39,605 bases of DNA, from assembly GCA_017880905.1 (NCBI GenBank), contig JADGRO010000001.1, positions 1-39,605 of the forward strand, given 5' to 3'. Below, piece after piece: positions 18,003 to 25,486 of this stretch. A program made the translations under genes and the position numbers. The stretch is from Methylotenera sp. Its GTDB lineage: Bacteria; Pseudomonadota; Gammaproteobacteria; Burkholderiales; Methylophilaceae. The notes below the pieces were generated by a model, which was given only the letters and a program-made list of their open reading frames with translations, was not told the origin of the DNA and searched no databases. The first letter of the stretch is position 1; each line of letters opens with the position of its first letter.

Positions 18003-18820
18003 TTTTTGTTTAGTCCAAGTGTAGTATTTGAGCCAATTTCCTGTACATCACTTTCATCTTTCAACGCCACGCCTGTTACTTTTAGCCTCATCGCTTCCTT
18101 CGCCAACCAAGTCAGTTTTTTAGCTGCAGCGGCGTAACTTAAACCTTCTGGCCGCACGTTAGAAATACAATTACGATCAGCATCGCTTAAGCCAAGTTTA
18201 GGGTTATAAGTAAGGTAAATGCCCAAACTATCGGGCGAGCTCAAGCCAGGACGTTCGCCAATCAACATCGCCACCATACGTGCATTGAGCGCTTGGCCAA
18301 TTTCATCGCCTATCGCCACGCGTGCCTGCGAGGCAATAACAACGTGGCCTGTATGCCAATCACTAGGTAAATAATTGCGCATTTCTGCTAATAATGGCGC
18401 CACATGCCGTGCTACCGCGAGCGAAGACAAGCCATCGCCCACCACAATTAAGAAATCAATGGGCTTGGTCTGTTGAATATTTTGTAATCTAAATAAACTT
18501 TGCTCATGTAACCTGCGTCCCCAATCGGGTCTGAGTAAATAAGTTGCTCTATCAGCAGCCATACTTTTGGTTCGAATAGTGGGGAAATTTTGTCTTTTAA
18601 TATCCGTTTCCAGTGCATCTACATCTAGCGCCAAGTGCACCGCATCGCGAGCCATAGCGTGCGACAAGCCAAAATCGAGTACTTCTTTAGTCGGCAAACT
18701 ACTGCCTACGCGACCAATCGCAATACGCGCGCGGGTAAAGCTTTTCAGTTGTGTCCATGGGTCTGGCGAATGATGCTCTAGCGAGGAAATTTCGCTGGAT
18801 TTTTCATCGATTTTTTTCAT
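17999..18820 (-). CDS. eutC: Ethanolamine ammonia-lyase small subunit EutC
   Basis: A 273-residue small subunit that contributes to the adenosylcobalamin site. Typical segments: TRARIAIGRVGSSLPTKEVLDFGLSHA-type N-terminus, VVGDGLSSLAVARHV, and MLIGERPGLSSPDSLGIYLTY. With EutB it converts ethanolamine to acetaldehyde and ammonia. It starts 6 bp after eutB. No eutA reactivase or microcompartment gene is present in the window. Confidence 0.96.
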   Translation of the reverse strand: MKKIDEKSSEISSLEHHSPDPWTQLKSFTRARIAIGRVGSSLPTKEVLDFGLSHAMARDAVHLALDVDALETDIKRQNFPTIRTKSMAADRATYLLRPDWGRRLHEQSLFRLQNIQQTKPIDFLIVVGDGLSSLAVARHVAPLLAEMRNYLPSDWHTGHVVIASQARVAIGDEIGQALNARMVAMLIGERPGLSSPDSLGIYLTYNPKLGLSDADRNCISNVRPEGLSYAAAAKKLTWLAKEAMRLKVTGVALKDESDVQEIGSNTTLGLNKN

Positions 18821-18826
18821 AAAAAT

Positions 18827-20224
18827 TTACGCAGCGCTAAGTAAATGTTTGGGCATATTTTGTAACATATGATGCGCTTGCTCGATTGGCTGAACTTGCC
18901 CGCTTGCATCCATAATATGCATTTTTTTAAGCCACGCCTCAAACTCTGGGGCAGGGCGCAAACCAAGCACTTTGCGTAAATATAAGGCATCGTGAAATGA
19001 GGTGGTTTGATAATTAAGCATAATGTCATCCGCACCCGGAATACCCATAATAAACGTCAAGCCAGCTGTGGCGAGCAGCGTCATCAGTGTGTCCATATCA
19101 TCTTGGTCGGCTTCAGCATGGTTGGTGTAGCAGACATCGCAACCCAGCGGAACTCCTAATAGTTTTCCACAGAAATGGTCTTCTAGCCCAGCACGGATAA
19201 TCTGTTTGCCATCGTATAAATATTCTGGGCCAATAAAGCCAACGACTGTATTTGTGAGCAATGGCGACAAGTGCCGTGCAACCGCGTAGGCGCGGGCTTC
19301 ACAGGTTTGTTGATCCACACCATAATTAGCATTAGCCGACAATGCCGAACCTTGGCCGGTTTCGAAATACATCACATTATTCCCTACAGTACCTCGCTTC
19401 AATGAGTGCGCCGCAGATTGCGCCTCTTTGAGCAGCGCGATATCTATACCAAAGCTTTTGTTGGCTTTTTCAGTACCCGCGATAGATTGAAACACCAAAT
19501 CCACTGGCGCGCCGCGTTCGATGAGTTGAATTTGATTGGTGACGTGTGTGAGAATGCAAGATTGCGTGGGGATTTCGTATTGATTAATGACCTCATCTAC
19601 CAAATAATACAAATCCATCAGCATCGGAATGCTATCTGTGGCGGGGTTAATGCCAATTACCGCATCGCCTGCACCGTATAGCAAGCCATCCAGCATCGAA
19701 GCGGCAATGCCGCGCATATCGTCAATGGGGTGATTGGGCTGTAAGCGCACAGAAATATGGCCTGGCAGACCGATGGTGTTGCGGAATGAAGTCGTGACAT
19801 GACATTTTTTTGCGACCAGAATCAAATCTTGGTTGCGCATGAGTTTGCTAACAGCGGCGGCCATTTCTGGCGTAACGCCAGTCGAAACGCGCTTTAAAGT
19901 AGCTGAATCGGCAATATCGGAAAGCAACCAATCACGAAAATCGCCTACAGTTAAGTGGCTAATTTCAGCAAATGCTTGTTTGTCGTGCGTATCGACAATC
20001 AGCCGCGTGACTTCATCGGTTTCATAGGGGATGATGAGCTCTTCTAGAAATGTTTTTAGCGGAATTTCTGCCAAGCACATTCTAGCTGCCATGCGTTCGG
20101 CATAAGTTTCAGCCGCCACGCCTGCAAGATAGTCGCCGGAACGCGCCGGTGTTGCCTTGGCAAGCACCTCCTTTAAGTCTGCAAACTGATAAGTCTGTGC
20201 ACCTACACTATAACGATATGTCAT
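18827..20224 (-). CDS. eutB: Ethanolamine ammonia-lyase large subunit EutB
   Basis: A 465-residue TIM-barrel subunit holding substrate and the cobalamin-dependent radical chemistry. Recognisable segments are GLPGHISVRLQPNHPIDD, GDAVIGINPATDS, CILTHVTNQIQLIERGAPVDLVFQSIAGTEKAN and YFETGQGSALSANAN. AGGGG lies 5 bases before the ATG. With glnK-amtB in the same window, use of ethanolamine as a nitrogen source is a reasonable inference. No B12-box riboswitch was seen upstream. Confidence 0.97.
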   Translation of the reverse strand: MTYRYSVGAQTYQFADLKEVLAKATPARSGDYLAGVAAETYAERMAARMCLAEIPLKTFLEELIIPYETDEVTRLIVDTHDKQAFAEISHLTVGDFRDWLLSDIADSATLKRVSTGVTPEMAAAVSKLMRNQDLILVAKKCHVTTSFRNTIGLPGHISVRLQPNHPIDDMRGIAASMLDGLLYGAGDAVIGINPATDSIPMLMDLYYLVDEVINQYEIPTQSCILTHVTNQIQLIERGAPVDLVFQSIAGTEKANKSFGIDIALLKEAQSAAHSLKRGTVGNNVMYFETGQGSALSANANYGVDQQTCEARAYAVARHLSPLLTNTVVGFIGPEYLYDGKQIIRAGLEDHFCGKLLGVPLGCDVCYTNHAEADQDDMDTLMTLLATAGLTFIMGIPGADDIMLNYQTTSFHDALYLRKVLGLRPAPEFEAWLKKMHIMDASGQVQPIEQAHHMLQNMPKHLLSAA

Positions 20225-20317
20225 CTTTGCCCCTGAAAACCAGCATTTATCGCTAACATTATGCGGTATTTGTTAACCATGTCGCAAATGGTATGCATTA
20301 ATGTTGCAAACTGGTAC

Positions 20318-20345
20318 TTGCAATTGTTACTTTTAAATCTATACT
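20318..20345 (+). promoter_or_regulatory. Possible sigma70 promoter of the amine permease
   Basis: TTGCAA (20318-20323), a 16-bp spacer, then TATACT (20340-20345). This would give a leader of roughly 110 nt to the ATG at 20460. It lies in the eutB/permease divergent spacer. Confidence 0.4.
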
Positions 20346-20459
20346 GAAAACGTACTAAGTATTTATGTATAAAAATAGCTTCTGAATTTCTTGTTTTTAA
20401 ATTTTAAAATTATTATCTAGTAATTTCTATTAGCAGTTAATCTTTAAAAGGGGTAAAAA

Positions 20460-21932
20460 ATGAGTGAGTCAAATCAGGCATTAGACCATGATGCCGCAGA
20501 ACTAAAAAAAATGGGGTATGAGCAAGAGTTGCACCGACACATGAGTGGGTTTTCTAATTTTGCTATTTCTTTTTCAATTATTTGTATTTTAGCGGGCGGT
20601 ATTGGTGCCTTCCCATTCGCTTTAGGTGCAGGTGGTGGCGCATCTGTAGGTATTGGTTGGCTAGTAGGTTCCGCGTTTGCGGTTGTTGTGGCATTGGCAA
20701 TGGCGCAAATTTCTTCAAGTTACCCAACAGCGGGCGGTTTATATCACTGGGGATCAATTTTAGGCGGCAAGGGCTTTGGCTGGTGTACGGCTTGGTTTAA
20801 TCTGTTAGGGTTAATTTTTGTGGTGGCATCGGTTGATTTTGGCCTTTACGATTTTTTCTTCAAAACACTTATTGTGCCGCTATTGGGGATTGATGTTGCA
20901 ACACTAGGTTACACACATCAAACCGTTTCTGTCGCTGCCATCATAGCACTGCAAGCAGTACTGATTTATCGCTTTCCAAAATTCACCACCAAAATTACCG
21001 ATATATCTGGATACCTGATTTTTACCATTGCGGTTGTATTAACGGTCTCTTTACTAGCGTACCATCAAGGTACACTAGATTTTGGTAGGCTATTCACTTT
21101 CACTAATTTTACTGGTGCTGAAGGCAGTGTATGGCCAAAAAACGAAGGCGTGGATTTGCCATTCTTATTGGGTCTGATACTGGCTGTTTACACTATTACG
21201 GGCTTTGATGCTTCTGCACATACCTCTGAAGAAACCCGTGATGCAGCCAAAACAGTACCTAAAGGTATTGTAAGCTCCGTTGTTTACTCTGCAATTTTTG
21301 GCTACATTATGATTTGTACGTTTGTACTCGTTATGCCAGATGTTGCAACAGGTGTTAAACAAGGTTTTGGCTTTTTTGATGCATTGTTAGGCACGCTTCC
21401 TACCGCTTTAAAAGCCATCTTAAGTGTTGGTATTTTTTTGGCAAATTTCTTGTGTGGTCTGGCTTGCTTAACATCCACATCACGCATGATGTTCGCGTTT
21501 GCACGTGATGGTGGTTTGCCAGCCTCAAACTTTTTACGCAAAATTCACCCTACGCTAAAAACGCCAGTGGCTTCAGTTTGGATATCAGGTGCAATGGCTT
21601 TTGCCGCTACCTTGTATGGCGCTGCTTACCTTGTCTTATCAGTTGGTTGTGCGGTATTTTTGTATATCTCTTACATTATGCCAGTAGCGGTCGGAATATT
21701 AGCAGAAGGCAAAACTTGGAAACACAAAGGGCCGTTTGACCTTGGTGGAATGTCCAAACTAATTGGCGTTTTAGCAGTCTTTGGCGGCGCTGTATTGGTC
21801 TTTGCCGGTATACAACCACCAAATGAGAAAGTGTTGTATGTGACTATCGCCATGCTAATTGTGATGGCTGTATTCTGGTTTGTGTTTGGTGAAAACAAAC
21901 GCTTTAAAGGCCCACCTGCCATTCAAGAATAA
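20460..21932 (+). CDS. APC-superfamily amino acid/amine permease, probably for ethanolamine
   Basis: A 490-residue transporter with about 12 hydrophobic segments. The N-terminal signature LKKMGYEQELHRHMSGFSNFAISFSIICILAGG places it in the amino acid/choline transporter branch of the APC superfamily, not the classical Eat branch. Further family segments are SSYPTAGGLYHW and TGFDASAHTSEETRDAAKTVPKG. AAAAGGGG precedes the ATG. Ethanolamine as substrate is inferred only from the divergent eutBC; GABA or another amine is possible. A terminator follows. Confidence 0.82.
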   Translation: MSESNQALDHDAAELKKMGYEQELHRHMSGFSNFAISFSIICILAGGIGAFPFALGAGGGASVGIGWLVGSAFAVVVALAMAQISSSYPTAGGLYHWGSILGGKGFGWCTAWFNLLGLIFVVASVDFGLYDFFFKTLIVPLLGIDVATLGYTHQTVSVAAIIALQAVLIYRFPKFTTKITDISGYLIFTIAVVLTVSLLAYHQGTLDFGRLFTFTNFTGAEGSVWPKNEGVDLPFLLGLILAVYTITGFDASAHTSEETRDAAKTVPKGIVSSVVYSAIFGYIMICTFVLVMPDVATGVKQGFGFFDALLGTLPTALKAILSVGIFLANFLCGLACLTSTSRMMFAFARDGGLPASNFLRKIHPTLKTPVASVWISGAMAFAATLYGAAYLVLSVGCAVFLYISYIMPVAVGILAEGKTWKHKGPFDLGGMSKLIGVLAVFGGAVLVFAGIQPPNEKVLYVTIAMLIVMAVFWFVFGENKRFKGPPAIQE

Positions 21933-21950
21933 AGTATCTTTTAATAATTT

Positions 21951-21979
21951 AAGCCCGCCAAAAATTGGTGGGCTTTTTT
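21951..21979 (+). terminator. Terminator of the amine permease gene
   Basis: Arms AAGCCCGCCA and TGGTGGGCTT (one G-T pair) around a 5-base loop, then a T run, 18 bp after the stop. Confidence 0.9.
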
Positions 21980-22051
21980 ATTAGCTAACCAAAACTTCTC
22001 TACAAGAGTATGATTTCAACTATCTAAATTGGGGGTGAAAAAATATCTGCC

Positions 22052-22888
22052 ATGCAAAATTCAACGCAGAAATCCTATTTTATTTATCGGCACAAATTAC
22101 CCATTCGCATCATGCATTGGATTAATGTTTTATGCTTTATTGTATTGTTAATGAGCGGTCTCAACATATTTAATGCCCATTCTGCACTCAATATTGGCAA
22201 ATCCTCTTACAATGGACGAGCGCCGATTCTCGAAATGAATGCTATACAAGCAACCGATGGAAAATTTATGGGCGTGACCACTATTTTTGGTCACAAATTC
22301 AACACCACTGGCATTTTTGGTCTCTCTGAAGACCATGATGGCAGAGTTTTACAGCGTGGTTTTCCCACTTGGATGACACTGCCAAGTTCACAGTGGCTAT
22401 CAATGGCAAGACACTGGCACTTCTTTTTTGCGTGGCTATTTGTTATTAACGGCATTTGTTATGTTACTTTTTCGCTCATAACTAAACACGTTCAGCGTGA
22501 CCTCTTAACTACCCGCAATGACCGCGCCACCATTTGGCAATCCATCAAAGATCACGCCCGCTTTAAACACCCTAGCGGTGAGGCAGCTATTCCATACAAC
22601 GTGTTGCAAAAAATTGCCTATTTAAGCGTGATTTTTATTTTGCTACCACTCGTTATATTAATGGGTTGGGCCATGTCACCATTTATGGATTCCCTGATTC
22701 CCGGCTGGATAGATTTGTTTGGTGGACGCCAAACTGCTCGTACTGTCCATTTTATAGTCGCTTGGCTGCTAGTGGCTTTTGTGTTTTTTCATGTGTTTGA
22801 GGCAATCATCACAGGCGTTTGGAACAATTTGCGCTCGATGATTACTGGCCAATACAAGATTGATAATTCTCACAAAGAAGGAGAATAA
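22052..22888 (+). CDS. Cytochrome b561-type membrane subunit
   Basis: 278 residues with four or five membrane segments. The His residues suited to bind heme b are in LPIRIMHWINVL, MARHWHFFFAWLF, TARTVHFIVAWLL and FFHVFEAI, matching the prokaryotic cytochrome b561 family. It likely carries electrons between the quinone pool and the exported molybdoenzyme, which starts 2 bp downstream. The ATG follows GGGGGTG at a rather long distance. Partner pairing makes a role as membrane anchor of a sulfite-oxidase-family oxidoreductase the best reading. Confidence 0.85.
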   Translation: MQNSTQKSYFIYRHKLPIRIMHWINVLCFIVLLMSGLNIFNAHSALNIGKSSYNGRAPILEMNAIQATDGKFMGVTTIFGHKFNTTGIFGLSEDHDGRVLQRGFPTWMTLPSSQWLSMARHWHFFFAWLFVINGICYVTFSLITKHVQRDLLTTRNDRATIWQSIKDHARFKHPSGEAAIPYNVLQKIAYLSVIFILLPLVILMGWAMSPFMDSLIPGWIDLFGGRQTARTVHFIVAWLLVAFVFFHVFEAIITGVWNNLRSMITGQYKIDNSHKEGE

Positions 22889-22890
22889 CC

Positions 22891-23661
22891 ATGGCACACC
22901 AAACGGACAGAAGAAAATTCTTAAGGCGTCTGCTTGCAGGCACGAGTGCAATGGTTTTGACAGGCTGCGATAAACTCTCTAACTCAGAATGGTTTAGCAA
23001 TGTGTTAAGTACTGGTGAAAGTTTGAGCAAAAATGCGCATCACTTACTAAGATCGCGCAAAGCTATGGCGCAGGAATTTAGCGAAGCCGATATGTCGCCC
23101 AGCTTTCGCAGTAACGGCACGTCTTTCCCCTATAGCGCAGAATATCAAGCTTTAGCCAAAGATAGTTTCAAAGACTGGGCACTTGAAATCAGCGGCTTGG
23201 TGGAAAAGCCAACAAAACTCAACCTAGCCCAAATACAAGCTCTGCCAAGTCGCACCCAAATCACGCGACACGATTGCGTTGAAGGCTGGAGTGCAATCGG
23301 CAAATGGACTGGCACGCCCTTGCATGAAGTACTTGCGTTAGTTAAGCCATTGCCACAAGCACGTTATGTAATGTTCTATTGTGCAGATCCAATGGAAGAT
23401 GACGGCACTAACCTGTACTACGAAAGTATTGATATGGATGATGCCTACCATGTCCAGACTATTCTTGCCTACAAACTCAATGATGAAACTCTACCTATCA
23501 AAAATGGCGCACCTATTAGGTTACGCGTTGAGCGTCAGCTTGGCTACAAACAAGCCAAATACATCATGAAGATAGCTTTAATAGAAAAGTTTGATGATAT
23601 CGCAGGTGGCAAGGGCGGTTATTGGGAAGATGAAGGCTACGAGTGGTACGCGGGGGTTTAA
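22891..23661 (+). CDS. Tat-exported molybdopterin-dependent oxidoreductase (sulfite oxidase fold)
   Basis: 256 residues. The N-terminus has a twin-arginine signal (DRRKFLRR) ending in a lipobox-like LTGC (Cys26), so a Tat lipoprotein is possible. The oxidoreductase domain has the molybdenum-ligating Cys129 in RHDCVEGWSAIGKWTG and the later block GAPIRLRVERQLGYKQAKYI. AAGGAG precedes the ATG. It resembles MsrP/YedY-type domains, but its partner is a cytochrome b561 rather than the MsrQ type. The substrate is unknown. It acts in the periplasm. Confidence 0.87.
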   Translation: MAHQTDRRKFLRRLLAGTSAMVLTGCDKLSNSEWFSNVLSTGESLSKNAHHLLRSRKAMAQEFSEADMSPSFRSNGTSFPYSAEYQALAKDSFKDWALEISGLVEKPTKLNLAQIQALPSRTQITRHDCVEGWSAIGKWTGTPLHEVLALVKPLPQARYVMFYCADPMEDDGTNLYYESIDMDDAYHVQTILAYKLNDETLPIKNGAPIRLRVERQLGYKQAKYIMKIALIEKFDDIAGGKGGYWEDEGYEWYAGV

Positions 23662-23699
23662 CAAATCATCATTGCCTACCTATGGCATGAAAAACCCAA

Positions 23700-24050
23700 A
23701 TGAAAAATTTGGACGAACTCTTTGCTACACTGGCCAAATCAACTTTTAGAAGTAGCTTTCAACTGCACGATAAAGATTTAGCCTATCTGCAAGAAAAAGG
23801 TTTATCAATTGTGCTAACGCATGCAGAGGACTTCATCAGCAAACGCTTGGCGCCCGCCGAAATTGCTAACGATGGCAAACAAACTCCCATGCGCGGTCAC
23901 CCGGTATTTGTTGCACAGCACGCTACCGCCTGCTGTTGTCGCGGTTGTCTGCAAAAATGGCACCAAATTCCGCTTGGGCGTGCACTCACCTTAGAAGAAC
24001 AAGCCTATATGGCGCTAGTGCTGGAGAGGTGGTTAAGAGATAAAATTTAG
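23700..24050 (+). CDS. DUF4186 family protein
   Basis: 116 residues matching DUF4186. Conserved parts are FRSSFQLHDKDLAYLQEKG, NDGKQTPMRGHPVFVAQHA and the Cys-rich TACCCRGCLQKWH. Function unknown; the Cys cluster suggests metal or redox chemistry. It is 38 bp after the molybdoenzyme on the same strand. No clear Shine-Dalgarno is present, so the start is placed by family length. Confidence 0.82.
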   Translation: MKNLDELFATLAKSTFRSSFQLHDKDLAYLQEKGLSIVLTHAEDFISKRLAPAEIANDGKQTPMRGHPVFVAQHATACCCRGCLQKWHQIPLGRALTLEEQAYMALVLERWLRDKI

Positions 24051-24060
24051 AAGTAATGTT

Positions 24061-24177
24061 TTATTTTTTTGGTGCGCTAGATTTCATCGGAATAATCGAA
24101 CTCGAGGGCACCACAACATCTTTGCTTTTTTTAGGTTTTTTCGCTTCTTTATTCTTGCGTTGTTGACCTTTTGCCAT
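24061..24177 (-). CDS. Short Lys-rich basic protein (38 aa)
   Basis: A 38-residue frame beginning MAKGQQRKNKEAKKPKKSKD. An excellent GAGGAG Shine-Dalgarno is spaced 8 bases before the ATG. The first half is almost all basic residues; the second half is Ser/Pro-rich. Similar MAKGQ...KEAKKPKK peptides are widespread in proteobacteria and uncharacterised (recalled, not searched). It could bind nucleic acid or ribosomes. It is convergent with DUF4186, with 10 bp between the stops. Confidence 0.75.
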   Translation of the reverse strand: MAKGQQRKNKEAKKPKKSKDVVVPSSSIIPMKSSAPKK

Positions 24178-24263
24178 GATATTTCTCCTCAAATATACGA
24201 GTACTTCATCATAGGCTGATGCAAAAATATAGGCAAATTATTTTAGCCTACTCAAAATCATAA

Positions 24264-24899
24264 CTAATATTCCACCATCACCTCGTTGCGCCTTAAAAAC
24301 GGCAGCGTCCAAGGCGGGTCATAGCGCGCAAGTTCTGGCGAACCAACGGGTTTAAGTTGTTTGCTCGCCATCCAAGACAGCAATTCTTCGGTTTTTTTAG
24401 CAACCTTAGCTTCACCAGTAAAACCAGAAAAATTCACGACTGCAAATTTTTTAGCAGCAACCTCACGTAGCTTCACCTCTGGGTTAATTGGCACGGGTAA
24501 GGTCTCAAGCTTATATTTACTTGGCATCACAAAGTGCATGCGCCATTTACCAGAGGCTTCTTGCAAGCTTACAGGCGTGGTCATCGAAATCTTCTCCGGT
24601 TTAGATTCTAATGTCACAGGAGCAGTCATGCTAACCTTCTCGTTGCCACCTGCGCGCGACTTATTATTGCCAAAAATATAATCGGCAATCAACCTAAAAC
24701 CTTTATTGGAAGCCTCATCCATATCGCCATCCACAAACACTTCGGCCACTATAATTGGCTTGTAGGCGCGTAATTCAACCGCATCTGATTTTTCAACAAG
24801 GTCATACTTTGGTTCTTCGTAAGCCATGGCAATTCCTGAGATAAATAAGCTAGAAAATAAAATAGATAAAATACATATATCCACTAGACGAAATAACAT
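24264..24899 (-). CDS. SOUL-family heme-binding-like protein, exported
   Basis: 211 residues from the ATG at 24899, chosen because AAGGAA precedes it and a clean signal peptide follows (MLFRLVDICILSILF...GIAMA). The longer frame to 24956 places a charged stretch before the signal. SOUL-family segments: YEEPKYDLVEKSDAVELRAY, NEKVSMTAPVTLES, KISMTTPV and MHFVMPSKYKLETLP. The family is linked to heme or porphyrin binding; the bacterial role is unclear. It is divergent from the DUF1993 gene. Confidence 0.85.
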   Translation of the reverse strand: MLFRLVDICILSILFSSLFISGIAMAYEEPKYDLVEKSDAVELRAYKPIIVAEVFVDGDMDEASNKGFRLIADYIFGNNKSRAGGNEKVSMTAPVTLESKPEKISMTTPVSLQEASGKWRMHFVMPSKYKLETLPVPINPEVKLREVAAKKFAVVNFSGFTGEAKVAKKTEELLSWMASKQLKPVGSPELARYDPPWTLPFLRRNEVMVEY

Positions 24900-24917
24900 G
24901 CAGCTGGATTCCTTTTC

Positions 24918-24959
24918 AATTCCAATTTGGAGTATGATTTTTGTTATTAATTCCAATTT
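24918..24959. repeat. Two 11-bp direct repeats in the SOUL/DUF1993 divergent spacer
   Basis: AATTCCAATTT occurs at 24918-24928 and 24949-24959, 31 bp apart, close to three DNA turns. Being in a divergent promoter region, they may be paired binding sites for a regulator. Confidence 0.4.
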
Positions 24960-24979
24960 ATTATTTTTAGGATTCCACC

Positions 24980-25486
24980 ATGTTATCCATATATGATGTC
25001 ACCATTCCACCACTCAAACGAGCATTAAATAATCTTTCGCACATTCTAAAAAAAGGTGCGGAATACGCTGATGAGAAAAAAATTGAGCCTACTGTCTTGC
25101 TCAACGCGCGACTTTTCCCTGATATGTTTGCGCTTACCCGTCAGGTGCAAATTGCCACCGACATGAGCAAAGGCGCGGCTGCGCGGCTGGCAGGGTTAGA
25201 TATCCCCAAATATGAGGATAATGAAACCACATTTGCAGAGCTGCAAACACGCATTGCCAAAACCGTTGCTTTTATTGAAACGGTTAAACCCAAACAAATG
25301 GAAGGCAGTGAAACCCGCGATATTACGATTACCGTACGTAATCAGCCGATGGAGTTTAAAGGGCAGGCTTACTTACTCGGCTGGGTGTTACCAAATGTGT
25401 ATTTTCACGTGACCACCGCATACGACATTTTGCGCCATAATGGTGTGGGGCTTGGCAAAGCAGATTATCTCGGCCCTAAAGCTTAA
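24980..25486 (+). CDS. DUF1993 (DinB-like) family protein
   Basis: 168 residues matching DUF1993. Key segments are VLLNARLFPDMFALTRQVQIATDMSKGAAARLAG and the C-terminal YFHVTTAYDILRHNGVGLGKADYLG. The predicted fold is a DinB-like four-helix bundle with His residues near the C-terminus. Function unknown. Its stop directly abuts the stop of the convergent coiled-coil/AsmA-like gene. Confidence 0.85.
   Translation: MLSIYDVTIPPLKRALNNLSHILKKGAEYADEKKIEPTVLLNARLFPDMFALTRQVQIATDMSKGAAARLAGLDIPKYEDNETTFAELQTRIAKTVAFIETVKPKQMEGSETRDITITVRNQPMEFKGQAYLLGWVLPNVYFHVTTAYDILRHNGVGLGKADYLGPKA

Noticed and set aside
20225-20459. Possible cobalamin riboswitch ahead of eutB
   Set aside because: No B12-box sequence or long structured leader was found on the minus strand.
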